Below are positions 52,252 through 62,208 of a stretch of 64,000 nt of DNA, in pieces. Where the stretch lies: contig CANMTP010000001.1 of assembly GCA_947500845.1 (NCBI GenBank), forward strand, positions 372,001-436,000. The letters are read 5' to 3'. Each line of letters starts with the position of its first letter. Within the stretch, counting starts at the first letter, position 1. The notes under the pieces were generated by a model, which ran no database searches, was not told the DNA's origin, and was given only the letters and a program-made list of their open reading frames with translations. The DNA comes from an uncultured Aquimarina sp. (lineage in GTDB: Bacteria > Bacteroidota > Bacteroidia > Flavobacteriales > Flavobacteriaceae). A program made the translations under genes and the position numbers.

Positions 52252-52581
52252 TTAACCCCCTACACGTTTTACATTGAATCCTTTTTCTTTAAGGATGCTC
52301 ATGATCTGATCTCTATAATCTCCCTGAATAATAATACTGTCATTTTTAAAACTGCCTCCAACACTTAATCGGGTTTTTAGTTCTTTGGCTAATTTTTTAA
52401 AATCTGTATCCGCTCCAGTATATCCTTCTAATATTGTAATTGGTTTTCCTCTGCGTTTTTCATATTTACAAATGATTGGATCTTCCTGGATCCATAGTTT
52501 TTCTTGACTCTCCTTAGTGTCTGGAGACTCTTCAAAAGAATGATCCGGAAATAGATTTTTTAATTGATCTTGTAAATCCAT
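52252..52581 (-). CDS. SUI1/eIF-1-like translation factor (YciH type)
   Basis: This 109-residue protein has the SUI1 domain over the C-terminal 80 residues: RRGKPITILEGYTGADTDFKKLAKELKTRLSVGGSFK and QGDYRDQIMSILKEKGF. The family assists start-site fidelity in eukaryotes and archaea; in bacteria its role is less clear but is thought to be in initiation. The ORF is complete. It lies 16 bases from the DUF1835 gene and 10 from the oxygenase gene. Confidence 0.93.
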   Translation of the reverse strand: MDLQDQLKNLFPDHSFEESPDTKESQEKLWIQEDPIICKYEKRRGKPITILEGYTGADTDFKKLAKELKTRLSVGGSFKNDSIIIQGDYRDQIMSILKEKGFNVKRVGG

Positions 52582-52591
52582 ATGTAAAATT

Positions 52592-53542
52592 CTATTTTTT
52601 AATTAGTCCAATCTCTACCAGTCTTTGATGTAAAAATTCTCCTGCAGTGATATCTTCATAATGCTTAGGGTTATCCTCTGTAATGCATTCTTCAAGACAG
52701 TTGAGTTTCATATCACTTCTAGGATGCATAAAGAAAGGGATCGAGTACCTTGGTTTACCCCATTGTTCTTTTGGAGGATTGATTACTCGATGTATCGTCG
52801 ACCTAAGTTTGTTATTGGTATGACGCTCAAGCATATCACCTACATTAATTACCAGTTCGTCTTCTTGAGGTATGGCATCAATCCATTCCCCATCTTTTCG
52901 TTGTACTTGCAATCCTCCGGTTGATGCTCCCATTAACAAGGTGATAAGGTTGATATCGCCATGAGCACCAGCACGAACTGCTCCTTTTGGTTCTTCTGTA
53001 ATAGGGGGGTAGTGAATAGGTCTAAGAATACTATTGCCATTGCTGGCCCAATGATCAAAATAATGTTCATCTAATCCAATGTATAATGCCAATGCCCGAA
53101 GTACGTAAATTCCTGTTTTTTCAAGCATTCTGTAAGCTTTCATGCCAGTTTCGTTAAAATTACTGAGTTCTTTAACAACGACATTAGCAGGATATTCTTC
53201 TTCAAGATTGGCATCGGAATCAGGTTCTTGTCCAAAATGCCAAAATTCTTTTAAGTCACCTTCTTTCTTTCCTTTTGCATGTTCTTTTCCAAAAGAGGTG
53301 TATCCTCTTTGGCCGCCAAGCCCTTCAATTTCATATTTTTCTTTGGCATCAACCGGTAGTGCAAAAAACGCTTTTACTTCCTTATATAAATCTTCTACGA
53401 GCTGATCACTCAAAAAATGATTCTTTAAAGCAACAAAACCAATTTCTTCATAAGCTTTTCCTATTTCGTTGACAAACTTCTGTTTTCGTGACGGATCTTC
53501 AGACAAAAAATCTGCCAGATCAACGCTGGGTATGTTATTCAT
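52592..53542 (-). CDS. Isopenicillin N synthase-like Fe(II)/2-oxoglutarate oxygenase
   Basis: This non-haem iron oxygenase has 316 residues. Its iron ligands are His194, Asp196 (HGDIN) and His251 (STIHRV), with the cosubstrate-binding Arg265-x-Ser267 (PRYS). The N-terminal PSVDLADFLSED is typical of the IPNS/GA-oxidase-like fold. The reaction is unknown; substrates of bacterial members include small metabolites. It is the first gene of the operon with SUI1, DUF1835 and phosphorylase. Confidence 0.92.
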   Translation of the reverse strand: MNNIPSVDLADFLSEDPSRKQKFVNEIGKAYEEIGFVALKNHFLSDQLVEDLYKEVKAFFALPVDAKEKYEIEGLGGQRGYTSFGKEHAKGKKEGDLKEFWHFGQEPDSDANLEEEYPANVVVKELSNFNETGMKAYRMLEKTGIYVLRALALYIGLDEHYFDHWASNGNSILRPIHYPPITEEPKGAVRAGAHGDINLITLLMGASTGGLQVQRKDGEWIDAIPQEDELVINVGDMLERHTNNKLRSTIHRVINPPKEQWGKPRYSIPFFMHPRSDMKLNCLEECITEDNPKHYEDITAGEFLHQRLVEIGLIKK

Positions 53543-53794
53543 TTGTGTGGTCTTAGAATTGAAGAACTAAAATAGGTGTATTTCAATTAAAAATACCTCA
53601 TTGTTCTCAAAAAATTTAACAATATTTAATATCAGTCAAATTTATTATTCCAGAATATAAATTCTACTAATAATAGTAAATTTAATTATTTCGCAGAATT
53701 GTTTGCGATAAATTAACAACTACTTAATAATATTGTAATTGTTGTTTAGATTCTGAACTAAAAATAAGTACATTTACCTAACAAATTTTCTTTT

Positions 53795-55801
53795 ATGGAG
53801 CACATTTCAAAAGAGAAACCTCAACTAATTTTCGATAGAAAGGATTATAGCGATGATCAGCTTATTTCACTATATGTGAGTATGCTTAAACCTCGTATGA
53901 TTGAAGAGAAAATGCTTGTTTTATTAAGGCAAGGTAAAATATCCAAATGGTTTAGTGGTATTGGTCAAGAAGCTATATCTGTAGGTGTTACTAAGGCGTT
54001 AGAAGAAACCGAGTACATACTACCGATGCATCGTAATCTTGGCGTATTTACAACTAGGGGTATTCCTTTGTATCGACTTTTTGCACAATGGCAGGGGAAG
54101 GGAAGTGGATTTACTAATGGTCGTGATCGTTCGTTTCATTTTGGTACTCAAGAATACAATATAGTGGGAATGATTTCTCATTTAGGTCCGCAAATGGGTA
54201 TTGCCTGTGGCATTGGTTTGGGTAATCTACTAAAGAGAAACGACAAAGTTACCGCTGTTTTTACTGGAGAAGGAGGGACTAGTGAAGGTGATTTTCATGA
54301 AGCACTTAATGTTGCTTCGGTATGGGGATTACCTGTTTTATTTTGTATTGAAAATAATGGATTTGGTCTGTCTACACCTACCGATGAACAGTATAACTGT
54401 AAAAATCTAGCAGACAGAGGGATTGGTTATGGTATTGAATCACATATTATCGACGGGAATAATGTTCTTGAGGTTTACGATGTAGTATATAAACTTACTC
54501 AAAGTATTCGAAAAAAACCAAGACCAATCTTGTTAGAATTTAAGACATTTAGAATGCGTGGTCATGAGGAGGCTAGTGGCACCAAGTATGTTCCTCAAGA
54601 TTTAATGGATCATTGGGCGGCCAAAGATCCCCTAATGAACTATAAAAAATATCTAATCGAACATGGTATTATTTCTGAAGAGAAAGATTTAAATTTGATA
54701 TCTACAATTAAAGAAGAAGTAGATACTCACTGGGAGCGCGCAAGTAGTGAAAAAGAGATTGATGTTGATCTGGATAAAGAGTTAGGTGATGTGTATGCAA
54801 AATTTGACTTTGAAGAGATTAAACCGATTCAATCTACAAAAGAGCTTAGATTAATAGATGCCATTTCTGAAGGGCTAAATGAATCTATGAAGCGATATAA
54901 GGACTTAGTTATTATGGGTCAGGATATTGCAGAATACGGGGGAGTTTTCAAAATAACCGAAGGTTTTTTAGAAGAATTTGGTTGTGATAGGGTAAGAAAT
55001 ACTCCTATATGTGAATCTGGAATTGTTTCTGCGGGATATGGACTTTCGATAAACGATTATAAAGCTGTTATAGAAATGCAGTTTGCTGATTTTGTATCTT
55101 CAGGATTTAACCCTATTGTCAATTTATTGGCTAAATCGAATTATCGATGGGGGCAATCTTCAGATGTAGTTATTCGAATGCCTTGTGGGGCAGGTGTTGC
55201 TGCTGGACCATTTCATAGTCAGACCAACGAAGCATGGTTTACCAAAACCCCTGGTCTTAAAGTAATTTACCCTGCTTTTCCGTATGATGCCAAAGGGTTA
55301 TTGGCATCAGCAATAGAAGATCCTAATCCTGTGTTATTTTTTGAACATAAGGCATTATATAGAAGTGTAAGGCAAGAAGTTCCCAAAGGGTATTATAATT
55401 TGCCCATTGGTGAAGCTTCATTACTAAGAGAGGGAAATGATATAACCATTATTAGCTATGGTGCAGCGGTTCATTGGGTGATAGAAGTATTAGAAAAACA
55501 TCAACAGGTCTCTGCAGATGTAATTGATTTAAGAACATTGCAACCTCTGGATACAGAGAAGTTATATAATTCGGTTAAGAAGACCGGTAAAGTCATTCTG
55601 GTACAAGAAGATTCTATGTTTGGTGGTATCGCCTCTGATATTTCTGCATTAATTATGGAAAATTGTTTTGAGTCTCTTGATGCGCCAGTAAAAAGAGTCG
55701 CCAGTTTAGAAACACCTATTCCATTTGATTCAAATTTGGAGATCCAATATCTAGGTAAAAACAGATTTGAAGAAGAATTACTTGCTTTATTACAATATTA
55801 A
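53795..55801 (+). CDS. 2-oxoacid dehydrogenase E1, fused alpha and beta subunits
   Basis: This 668-residue thiamine-diphosphate-dependent E1 has both subunits in one chain. The alpha part (1-~340) contains the TPP motif region GEGGTSEGDFHEALNVAS...ENN. The beta part (~345-668) contains GVFKITEGFLEEFG, the FADF segment and LYRSVRQEVP. Such fusions are the usual branched-chain (2-oxoisovalerate) or related E1 in Bacteroidota, decarboxylating 2-oxoacids to acyl-CoA via E2. E2 and E3 genes are not in the window. It lies at the start of the block that leads into the polysaccharide operon but is separated by 255 bases. Confidence 0.95.
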   Translation: MEHISKEKPQLIFDRKDYSDDQLISLYVSMLKPRMIEEKMLVLLRQGKISKWFSGIGQEAISVGVTKALEETEYILPMHRNLGVFTTRGIPLYRLFAQWQGKGSGFTNGRDRSFHFGTQEYNIVGMISHLGPQMGIACGIGLGNLLKRNDKVTAVFTGEGGTSEGDFHEALNVASVWGLPVLFCIENNGFGLSTPTDEQYNCKNLADRGIGYGIESHIIDGNNVLEVYDVVYKLTQSIRKKPRPILLEFKTFRMRGHEEASGTKYVPQDLMDHWAAKDPLMNYKKYLIEHGIISEEKDLNLISTIKEEVDTHWERASSEKEIDVDLDKELGDVYAKFDFEEIKPIQSTKELRLIDAISEGLNESMKRYKDLVIMGQDIAEYGGVFKITEGFLEEFGCDRVRNTPICESGIVSAGYGLSINDYKAVIEMQFADFVSSGFNPIVNLLAKSNYRWGQSSDVVIRMPCGAGVAAGPFHSQTNEAWFTKTPGLKVIYPAFPYDAKGLLASAIEDPNPVLFFEHKALYRSVRQEVPKGYYNLPIGEASLLREGNDITIISYGAAVHWVIEVLEKHQQVSADVIDLRTLQPLDTEKLYNSVKKTGKVILVQEDSMFGGIASDISALIMENCFESLDAPVKRVASLETPIPFDSNLEIQYLGKNRFEEELLALLQY

Positions 55802-55965
55802 TTCTAATGTTAAATTAAGAAAACGTTATAGTTAATAAAAATATATTTAGTATTAAAGTGTTGATATTTAGTTATTTGTTCCTTATTTATAGCGATTATT
55901 AAGCTTTTTTAATCAGTTGTTATCAAACGAATGCTAAATAGGGGCAAAATCCCCATGAACTTATG

Positions 55966-55996
55966 TTGTATGTTCTATAAGTAAATCTTAATTTCG
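55966..55996 (+). promoter_or_regulatory. Candidate promoter of the polysaccharide operon
   Basis: A -33 TTG (55966-55968) is followed after 20 bases by TAATTTCG (55989-55996), one mismatch from TAnnTTTG. It lies about 60 bases before the first start codon. A short GGGG/CCCC hairpin lies just upstream at about 55940. Confidence 0.5.
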
Positions 55997-56056
55997 CGCT
56001 GTCTATGAAATTTTTATAGGCTTTGGGGATATAAAACAGGGAATTAAAAAGAATTT

Positions 56057-57055
56057 ATGAACGCTAACCAACTAGAACAACTTCGTTCTTCGAAGATTCT
56101 TGTTACCGGTGCTGCTGGTTTTATAGGATCTAATCTATGCGAGGAACTTATAGAGATCGGTAGTACAGTTGTTGCATTGGATAATTTTGCTACAGGGCAT
56201 AAGAAAAATCTTTCGGCGATAATTGAAAATCCTAATTTTACCTTTATTGAAGGTGACATCAGAAACCTTGATGATTGTCATAAAGCTTGTGACGGTGTAG
56301 ATTTTGTATTGCATCAGGCGGCATTAGGATCTGTACCAAGATCCATTAATGATCCTATTACAAGCAATGATGTTAACGTGAGCGGGTTTTTGAACATGTT
56401 AGTGGCTTCTAGAGATGCAGGTGTTAAACGGTTTATTTATGCGGCTAGTTCTTCTACATATGGTGATTCTAAAGCATTACCAAAGGTTGAAGATAAAATA
56501 GGAAAACCTTTGTCTCCATATGCTATCACCAAATATGTTAACGAATTATATGCAGATAATTTTAAAAAGACTTATAATTTAGATACTATAGGATTACGTT
56601 ATTTCAATGTATTTGGTCGTAAGCAGGACCCAAATGGGGCATATGCCGCAGTGATTCCTAAATTTGTAATGCAGTTTATGAAACATGAATCTCCGATCAT
56701 AAATGGCGATGGCTCATTTTCCAGAGATTTTACGTACATAGATAATGTGATTCAAATGAATTTACGGGCTATTGTTTCTGATAATAAAGATGCTCTAAAT
56801 ACTGTTTATAATACTGCTTTTGGAGAAAGAACTACTTTAAATGAATTAGTTACGTTATTGAAGCAATATTTATCTGAATATGACACTTCTATTGTAAACG
56901 TCGAAGTTAAATTTGGTCCTGGGCGTAAAGGAGATGTACCACATTCTTTGGCATCTGTTGACAAAGCAAAGAGATTACTTGAGTATGCTCCTGAGTACGA
57001 CATTAAATCTGGATTAAAAGAAGCCATTAAATGGTATTGGGAGAACCTAAAATAA
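56057..57055 (+). CDS. UDP-GlcNAc/UDP-GlcNAcA 4-epimerase (WbpP/TviC type)
   Basis: This NAD-dependent extended SDR of 332 residues has the glycine motif GAAGFIG (18-24) and catalytic Tyr155-x3-Lys159 (YAITK), preceded by ASSSTYGDSKALPK. This pattern is that of WbpP/VipB-type epimerases converting UDP-GlcNAc or its uronic acid to the galacto form. Followed 4 bases later by a WbpO/TviB-like dehydrogenase, it should supply UDP-GalNAcA to a surface polysaccharide. Confidence 0.93.
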   Translation: MNANQLEQLRSSKILVTGAAGFIGSNLCEELIEIGSTVVALDNFATGHKKNLSAIIENPNFTFIEGDIRNLDDCHKACDGVDFVLHQAALGSVPRSINDPITSNDVNVSGFLNMLVASRDAGVKRFIYAASSSTYGDSKALPKVEDKIGKPLSPYAITKYVNELYADNFKKTYNLDTIGLRYFNVFGRKQDPNGAYAAVIPKFVMQFMKHESPIINGDGSFSRDFTYIDNVIQMNLRAIVSDNKDALNTVYNTAFGERTTLNELVTLLKQYLSEYDTSIVNVEVKFGPGRKGDVPHSLASVDKAKRLLEYAPEYDIKSGLKEAIKWYWENLK

Positions 57056-57059
57056 ATAT

Positions 57060-58349
57060 GTGAACACCATGCAAAATGATAGGATTGCTATTATTGGATT
57101 AGGATATGTGGGATTACCTTTGGCAAGGTTATTTGCAACTAAATATTCTGTAATAGGATTTGATATTAATCAAAATAGAATACATGAACTTCGTTCTGGT
57201 AAAGATACAACACTAGAAGTCGAAGATGATGTCTTGAAAGACGTCTTAAAAGATTCACCGAACGCAGATATAGGTTTATTTTGTTCTGACGATCTGGAGG
57301 ATATAAAAGATTGTAACTATTTCGTAGTAACAGTTCCTACACCAGTAGATAAGAACAATAGACCAGATCTAACTCCTTTGTATAAATCCAGTGAAACTGT
57401 TGGTCGGGTTTTAAAGAAAGGAGATATTGTTATATATGAATCAACAGTATATCCTGGGGTTACTGAGGAAGAATGTATTCCCGTATTAGAAAAAACAAGC
57501 GGTCTAAAATTTAATAAAGATTTTTATGCAGGATATTCACCAGAGCGTATTAATCCTGGAGATAAAAAACATACCGTTGAAAAAATTCTTAAAGTAACTG
57601 CTGGATCTACTCCCGAAATTGGAAAAAAGGTAGACGCCCTTTATGCTTCTGTTATTACCGCAGGAACTCATTTGGCACCTACAATAAAAGTAGCAGAAGC
57701 AGCAAAAGTTATAGAAAATTCACAAAGAGATATTAATATAGCTTTTGTTAATGAACTTGCTAAGATTTTTAATTTGATGAAAATAGATACCAGTGCTGTG
57801 TTAGAAGCTGCTGGTACAAAGTGGAATTTTTTACCATTTAAACCAGGTCTGGTCGGGGGACACTGTATAGGGGTTGATCCATATTATTTGGCACAACGTG
57901 CACAAGAGTTTGGATACCATCCTGAAATAATTCTTGCTGGTAGAAGATTAAATGACAGTATGGGTCAATATGTAGCTTCAGAAGTTATTAAATTAATGGT
58001 AAAGCATGATATACATATAAAGGGTGCTAAAGTATTAGTACTGGGAATTACCTTCAAAGAAAACTGCCCCGATGTTCGTAACACTAGGGCTGTTGATGTA
58101 ATCAATCATTTGAAGGATTTTGGTACCGATGTTACTGTTTACGATCCGTGGGCTAACTCGCAAGAAGTAAAACATGAATATGGTTTGGAAACTTTGACTC
58201 AACTACCAAAGGGTACTTTTGACGCCATTGTTTTAACCGTAGCTCATAAAAAATATCTTGACCTGAACCTTAAATCACTATTATCTCCAAACGGAATACT
58301 ATATGATGTAAAGGGAATTATTAAAGAAAATGTACACGGAAGATTATAA
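57060..58349 (+). CDS. UDP-N-acetylhexosamine 6-dehydrogenase (WbpO/TviB/VipA type)
   Basis: This 429-residue nucleotide-sugar dehydrogenase oxidises C6 to a carboxylate with NAD. It has the Rossmann loop GLGYVG (13-18), the catalytic Cys269 in GGHCIGVDPYY, and the C-terminal KVLVLGITFKENCPDVRN. The sequence type is that of UDP-GalNAc/UDP-GlcNAc rather than UDP-glucose dehydrogenases. A GTG at 57060 is the start used; an ATG at 57069 is a near-equal alternative. It works with the epimerase upstream. Confidence 0.95.
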   Translation: MNTMQNDRIAIIGLGYVGLPLARLFATKYSVIGFDINQNRIHELRSGKDTTLEVEDDVLKDVLKDSPNADIGLFCSDDLEDIKDCNYFVVTVPTPVDKNNRPDLTPLYKSSETVGRVLKKGDIVIYESTVYPGVTEEECIPVLEKTSGLKFNKDFYAGYSPERINPGDKKHTVEKILKVTAGSTPEIGKKVDALYASVITAGTHLAPTIKVAEAAKVIENSQRDINIAFVNELAKIFNLMKIDTSAVLEAAGTKWNFLPFKPGLVGGHCIGVDPYYLAQRAQEFGYHPEIILAGRRLNDSMGQYVASEVIKLMVKHDIHIKGAKVLVLGITFKENCPDVRNTRAVDVINHLKDFGTDVTVYDPWANSQEVKHEYGLETLTQLPKGTFDAIVLTVAHKKYLDLNLKSLLSPNGILYDVKGIIKENVHGRL

Positions 58350-58379
58350 AATAGCATTGCAATTAAATACCCTGCCAAA

Positions 58380-59921
58380 TTGAGCCAAATAAAAAAAGGA
58401 GCGTTTTTAAATTATATTACCATTTTTCTTATCAATACTGTAGGTTTGGTAATGACTCCTTTTATATTAAAAAATTTAGGTAAAGATCAATATGGAATTT
58501 ATTTAACTATAGGAGCACTAATAGGTACAATATCATTATTAGATTTTGGCCTTAATAACACTATAGTTCGTTTCGTAGCAAAATACAAAGCAGAGAAAGA
58601 TAAAAAAGGAGAAGAAAATTTTCTAGCTACTACTATGTTAATTTATTCAATGATTTCATTGTTAGTAGTTATAGTGGGAGCGATATTTTATTACGGTTAT
58701 TTTGATTCCTACTTTACAAAAATGAGTCCCGAACAAATTAAAATTGCAAAAACGATGTTCGTTATTTTAATTTTTAACCTTGCTATTAGCCTACCGGGAG
58801 GGGCTTTTACAGGTATATGTTCTGGATATGAACAATTTGTCTTTCCGAAAACCTTAAAAATAATACGCTACGTGCTACGGTCACTTACAGTCGTTTGTGT
58901 ACTCTTGTTGGGTGGAGAAGCTATTGCGCTTGTTATTGTTGACACAGTGTTTAGTGTAAGCGCTATAGCGATTACCGCATATTATGTATTTATAAAATTG
59001 AAAGTAAAATTCAAACTACATTCTTTTAAGAAGAGTTTTATTAAAGAGATTTTAAAATATTCTGTTTGGATTTTTGTATTTGCTTTAACAGGAATTTTTC
59101 AATGGAAAGCTGGCCATTGGGTCTTAGGAAGAATAAGCGTTCCGTCTATACTCGCTATTTATGGTATAGGAATAACTTTGGGTTCATATTATGGAGCATT
59201 TTCTACCGCGATATCAAGTGTTTTTCTACCGAGGGCTACTCAGATGTCAGTAGGAAATGCAACTGGAGAACAGCTTACCGATATGATGATCAAAATTGGT
59301 CGAATATCTTTTATTGTATTAATGTACATATTTATCGCATTCACACTTTATGGATATCAATTCGTTTACCTTTGGGTAGGAGATGAATTGGGAAGAGAGG
59401 GGAGCTTACAATGTTGGATTATAGCCATGATGATCATGATAGCTTATACGTTGCCGTTGGTTCAAAATTTTGGTAATTCTATCTTAGAGGCAAAGAATAA
59501 ACTGTCTTTTAAAGCAATTTTATACCTTTCTTTTATGATCATTGGTACAATACTGGGAGCTTGGTTGGCCAAAGATTATAGTGCAATAGGGATGATTTCT
59601 GGCTCAGTCATAGGTTGGTTGATTGTGCAAAATGTGATGAATTTCTACTATCATAAAGTAATTAGCCTTAATATTTTAAGATTTTTTAAAGAATTGGCCC
59701 ACAAGATTATTTTTACTTTAATACTTATTTCTATTATGGGATATGGTATTACTCATATTCCAGGGTATGGATGGATTAACTTTTTGATGAAATCATTATT
59801 ATTCACCATTATTTATGGCTTTTTAATATACTATCTGGGAATGATAGAGTTTGAAAAGAACTTAATAAGAAATACGATACAATCTGCTAGTACAAAAATA
59901 GCTAAGTTATGGAAAGCATAA
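58380..59921 (+). CDS. Polysaccharide flippase Wzx-like (MOP superfamily), TTG start
   Basis: This 513-residue integral membrane protein has about 12-14 helices and the N-terminal MOP/Wzx pattern (FLNYITIFLINTVGLVMTPFILKNLG). Another key segment is LDFGLNNTIVRFVAKYK. It flips undecaprenyl-linked repeat units across the inner membrane. The start is TTG; no in-frame ATG fits the N-terminal helix. Its last codons overlap the start of the PP-loop gene by 13 bases. A Wzx flippase implies a Wzy-dependent polysaccharide, with wzy outside the window. Confidence 0.9.
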   Translation: MSQIKKGAFLNYITIFLINTVGLVMTPFILKNLGKDQYGIYLTIGALIGTISLLDFGLNNTIVRFVAKYKAEKDKKGEENFLATTMLIYSMISLLVVIVGAIFYYGYFDSYFTKMSPEQIKIAKTMFVILIFNLAISLPGGAFTGICSGYEQFVFPKTLKIIRYVLRSLTVVCVLLLGGEAIALVIVDTVFSVSAIAITAYYVFIKLKVKFKLHSFKKSFIKEILKYSVWIFVFALTGIFQWKAGHWVLGRISVPSILAIYGIGITLGSYYGAFSTAISSVFLPRATQMSVGNATGEQLTDMMIKIGRISFIVLMYIFIAFTLYGYQFVYLWVGDELGREGSLQCWIIAMMIMIAYTLPLVQNFGNSILEAKNKLSFKAILYLSFMIIGTILGAWLAKDYSAIGMISGSVIGWLIVQNVMNFYYHKVISLNILRFFKELAHKIIFTLILISIMGYGITHIPGYGWINFLMKSLLFTIIYGFLIYYLGMIEFEKNLIRNTIQSASTKIAKLWKA

Positions 59922-61192
59922 GACTCAATAATGTATCATTTGTAGACGATGGGACAAAGATTCATTATGATTATCAGGTTAGCAAGGGGATTAAGAAATA
60001 TTTTGATTTGGAAAACAAATTTTATGTAAAGTATGATCAAAAGGTAGAAAATACTCCATTAGGATTAGCGGTAATTCCTTTTATTTCTAATATCATGCCT
60101 GTTGCCTGGTTCTTAGATGCAGATGTAATTATTGAAGAACTTGACACAAAATTTTATGATGCATTATTAAGTCTCAAGGAAAAATTTAAAGAGTATTTTC
60201 CAAATAGGACATTTAAAGGAGACCTTGAAGTAGAGAATTTAATTAGTAATAATATCGACGGTGAGGAAACAGCTCTTCTTTTTAGTGGCGGTTTAGATTC
60301 TTTTGAGTGTTATACTAGGAATTATAATTTAAATCCTTTTCTAATCTCTATACATGGAGCAGACGTTGGGATCGGCGACACTAAACGATGGAATGATTTT
60401 GTTCGGTATAATAGTGAAGAGGAAATTGTGAATAATGAACGGCTATTTTATATTGAATCCAATCTTAGAGAATTTTACACCTACCAGGTAGAATTATTGG
60501 TAGATCTGGGATGGTGGGGCAAAGTACAACATGGTATGGCTCTTTTAGGTGTCATTGCTCCTTTGGGATATCAATTGGGAATTGATAAGATCTTTATAGC
60601 TTCATCGGATACCGAAGGAGAAATAGATTTGAATAGCAGTTGGGGATCGAGCCCTTTTATTGATGAAAAGATGAGATGGGCCAATAGTAAAGTGATTCAT
60701 GATGGATATCAATTTAGTAGGACAGACAAAACAGATAATTTGGTTTCCTATGTAAAAACCACTGGTATTCCAATTAAACTAAGAGTATGTTATTCTGAAA
60801 AGCGAGATGGGTATAATTGTAATGTTTGTGAAAAATGCCAACGAACTATTTTTGGTTTAATCCTTTCGGGAGCTGATCCAAATACATACGGATTTAATGT
60901 GCCAGATAATATATATGAGTTGATTTTAGGTAATTTCACAGTTAATCGAACTATGGATACTGCCGTAAAGTACCTTTGGAAAAGCCTCCAGGTAAAAGCA
61001 AAAAATGTCGATTCATTGTTCATTTTAAACAATAAAGAAAAAGAAGAAAAACAAGTCCAAGAATTTATTAATCTTGATCTTGATCAAATTATTAGTACCG
61101 AAGGAGATGAAGTAACAGGGACACAAAAGATTAAATTTGTTATAAGAAATAGGTTCCCATGGTTGCTTAAATTATACAAGAGCATAAAATAA
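59909..61192 (+). CDS. PP-loop ATPase with four-cysteine cluster in polysaccharide locus
   Basis: This 427-residue protein has no sure family name. The PP-loop signature SGGLDS (126-131) marks an ATP pyrophosphatase-type adenylating enzyme, as in QueC, GMP synthase and asparagine synthetase. Cys294, Cys304, Cys307 and Cys310 give CX9CX2CX2C, almost identical in spacing to the zinc site of QueC. The last 60 residues are basic and helical. It starts inside the flippase gene, so translation is coupled. Amidation of a uronic acid sugar, or another ATP-driven substrate modification, is plausible; a QueC role is unlikely here because the context is surface polysaccharide. Confidence 0.75.
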   Translation: MESIRLNNVSFVDDGTKIHYDYQVSKGIKKYFDLENKFYVKYDQKVENTPLGLAVIPFISNIMPVAWFLDADVIIEELDTKFYDALLSLKEKFKEYFPNRTFKGDLEVENLISNNIDGEETALLFSGGLDSFECYTRNYNLNPFLISIHGADVGIGDTKRWNDFVRYNSEEEIVNNERLFYIESNLREFYTYQVELLVDLGWWGKVQHGMALLGVIAPLGYQLGIDKIFIASSDTEGEIDLNSSWGSSPFIDEKMRWANSKVIHDGYQFSRTDKTDNLVSYVKTTGIPIKLRVCYSEKRDGYNCNVCEKCQRTIFGLILSGADPNTYGFNVPDNIYELILGNFTVNRTMDTAVKYLWKSLQVKAKNVDSLFILNNKEKEEKQVQEFINLDLDQIISTEGDEVTGTQKIKFVIRNRFPWLLKLYKSIK

Positions 61193-61225
61193 GACTATAA
61201 GCTTTATAAAAGATATTATTTGTTA

Positions 61226-62191
61226 ATGAAATACGCACTACTTAAATACGATGAAAATAAACGGTTTTTTAATGTTGGAGATAACATTCAAAGCTTAGCT
61301 GCTAAACAATTCTTGCCAAAAGTTGATGTTTTTTTGAATAGAGAGCGATTAGCTGATTATCAGGGAGATCCGGTGAGGCTTATCATGAATGGATGGTTTA
61401 CCCATAATATTCATAATTGGGTACCCTCAGAACAAATTGATCCAATATTTGTTTCATTTCATATGAACAATACAGCAGCTCCTGCTATGCTAAGTGAAAA
61501 GGGAATTGCTTACTTAAAAAAACACGAACCCATAGGTTGTAGAGATCAGTTTACGGCAGATACTTTAAAAGCTAAAGGGATTGATGCCTATTTTACAGGC
61601 TGTTTAACTTTAACCCTGGATTCTTATAAAGTAAACGATGCTGAAAGAGGAAATCAAATATATATTGTAGATCCATTGTATAGTTATCCCAGACCAGAAA
61701 AAGTGTTTTATAATACTAAGATAACTATAAAGAATATACTTAACGGAACCGCTTTTAAGCTAAAAAAGAAAAATAAGCATCTTAAAAACTTTATTAGTGA
61801 AGAACTGTGGAATACTGCAGAATTTATTAATCAGGAACCTCCCTCAAATCAATATTCAGATGAAGAGAAGTTTGAAATGGCAGAAAGCCTCCTGAAAAAA
61901 TATGCGAGAGCAAAACTAGTAATTACCTCTCGTATTCATTGTGCTTTGCCTTGTCTGGCACTAGGAACTCCTGTAATTTTTGTAAATGGTTTTGATAGTT
62001 TTGTAGATTCGTGTCGTTTTGATGGGATTTTAGAGTTATTTAATCGTATTGATGTCAATAGCAAAACAGGAGAATATACTGCAAATTTTCCGTTAGAGGG
62101 GAAAATAGATTTTAGTACCATGGTAAAAAACCTTGAAAAGCATCACGAATTAGCATCAGCATTAAAAGAGAAAGTAACCAAAAATATATAG
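61226..62191 (+). CDS. Polysaccharide pyruvyltransferase family protein
   Basis: From the ATG at 61226 the product has 321 residues. An in-frame TTG two codons earlier is less likely. The first strand-helix unit (YALLKYDENKRFFNVGDNIQSLAAKQFL) and later GCRDQFTADTLKAKGI and TSRIHCALPCLALGTPVI are diagnostic of the PS_pyruv_trans fold (CsaB-like GT-B). It adds pyruvate ketals from PEP to sugar residues, or acts as a related glycosyl-fold enzyme. It follows the PP-loop gene by 33 bases. Confidence 0.88.
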   Translation: MKYALLKYDENKRFFNVGDNIQSLAAKQFLPKVDVFLNRERLADYQGDPVRLIMNGWFTHNIHNWVPSEQIDPIFVSFHMNNTAAPAMLSEKGIAYLKKHEPIGCRDQFTADTLKAKGIDAYFTGCLTLTLDSYKVNDAERGNQIYIVDPLYSYPRPEKVFYNTKITIKNILNGTAFKLKKKNKHLKNFISEELWNTAEFINQEPPSNQYSDEEKFEMAESLLKKYARAKLVITSRIHCALPCLALGTPVIFVNGFDSFVDSCRFDGILELFNRIDVNSKTGEYTANFPLEGKIDFSTMVKNLEKHHELASALKEKVTKNI

Positions 62192-62208
62192 GCAAAAAAC
62201 AACCAACC

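Noticed and set aside
59909-61192. QueC (queuosine precursor synthesis)
   Set aside because: The PP-loop and Cys4 spacing are similar, but the protein is much longer (427 versus about 220 residues) and lies in a polysaccharide operon without queuosine genes.
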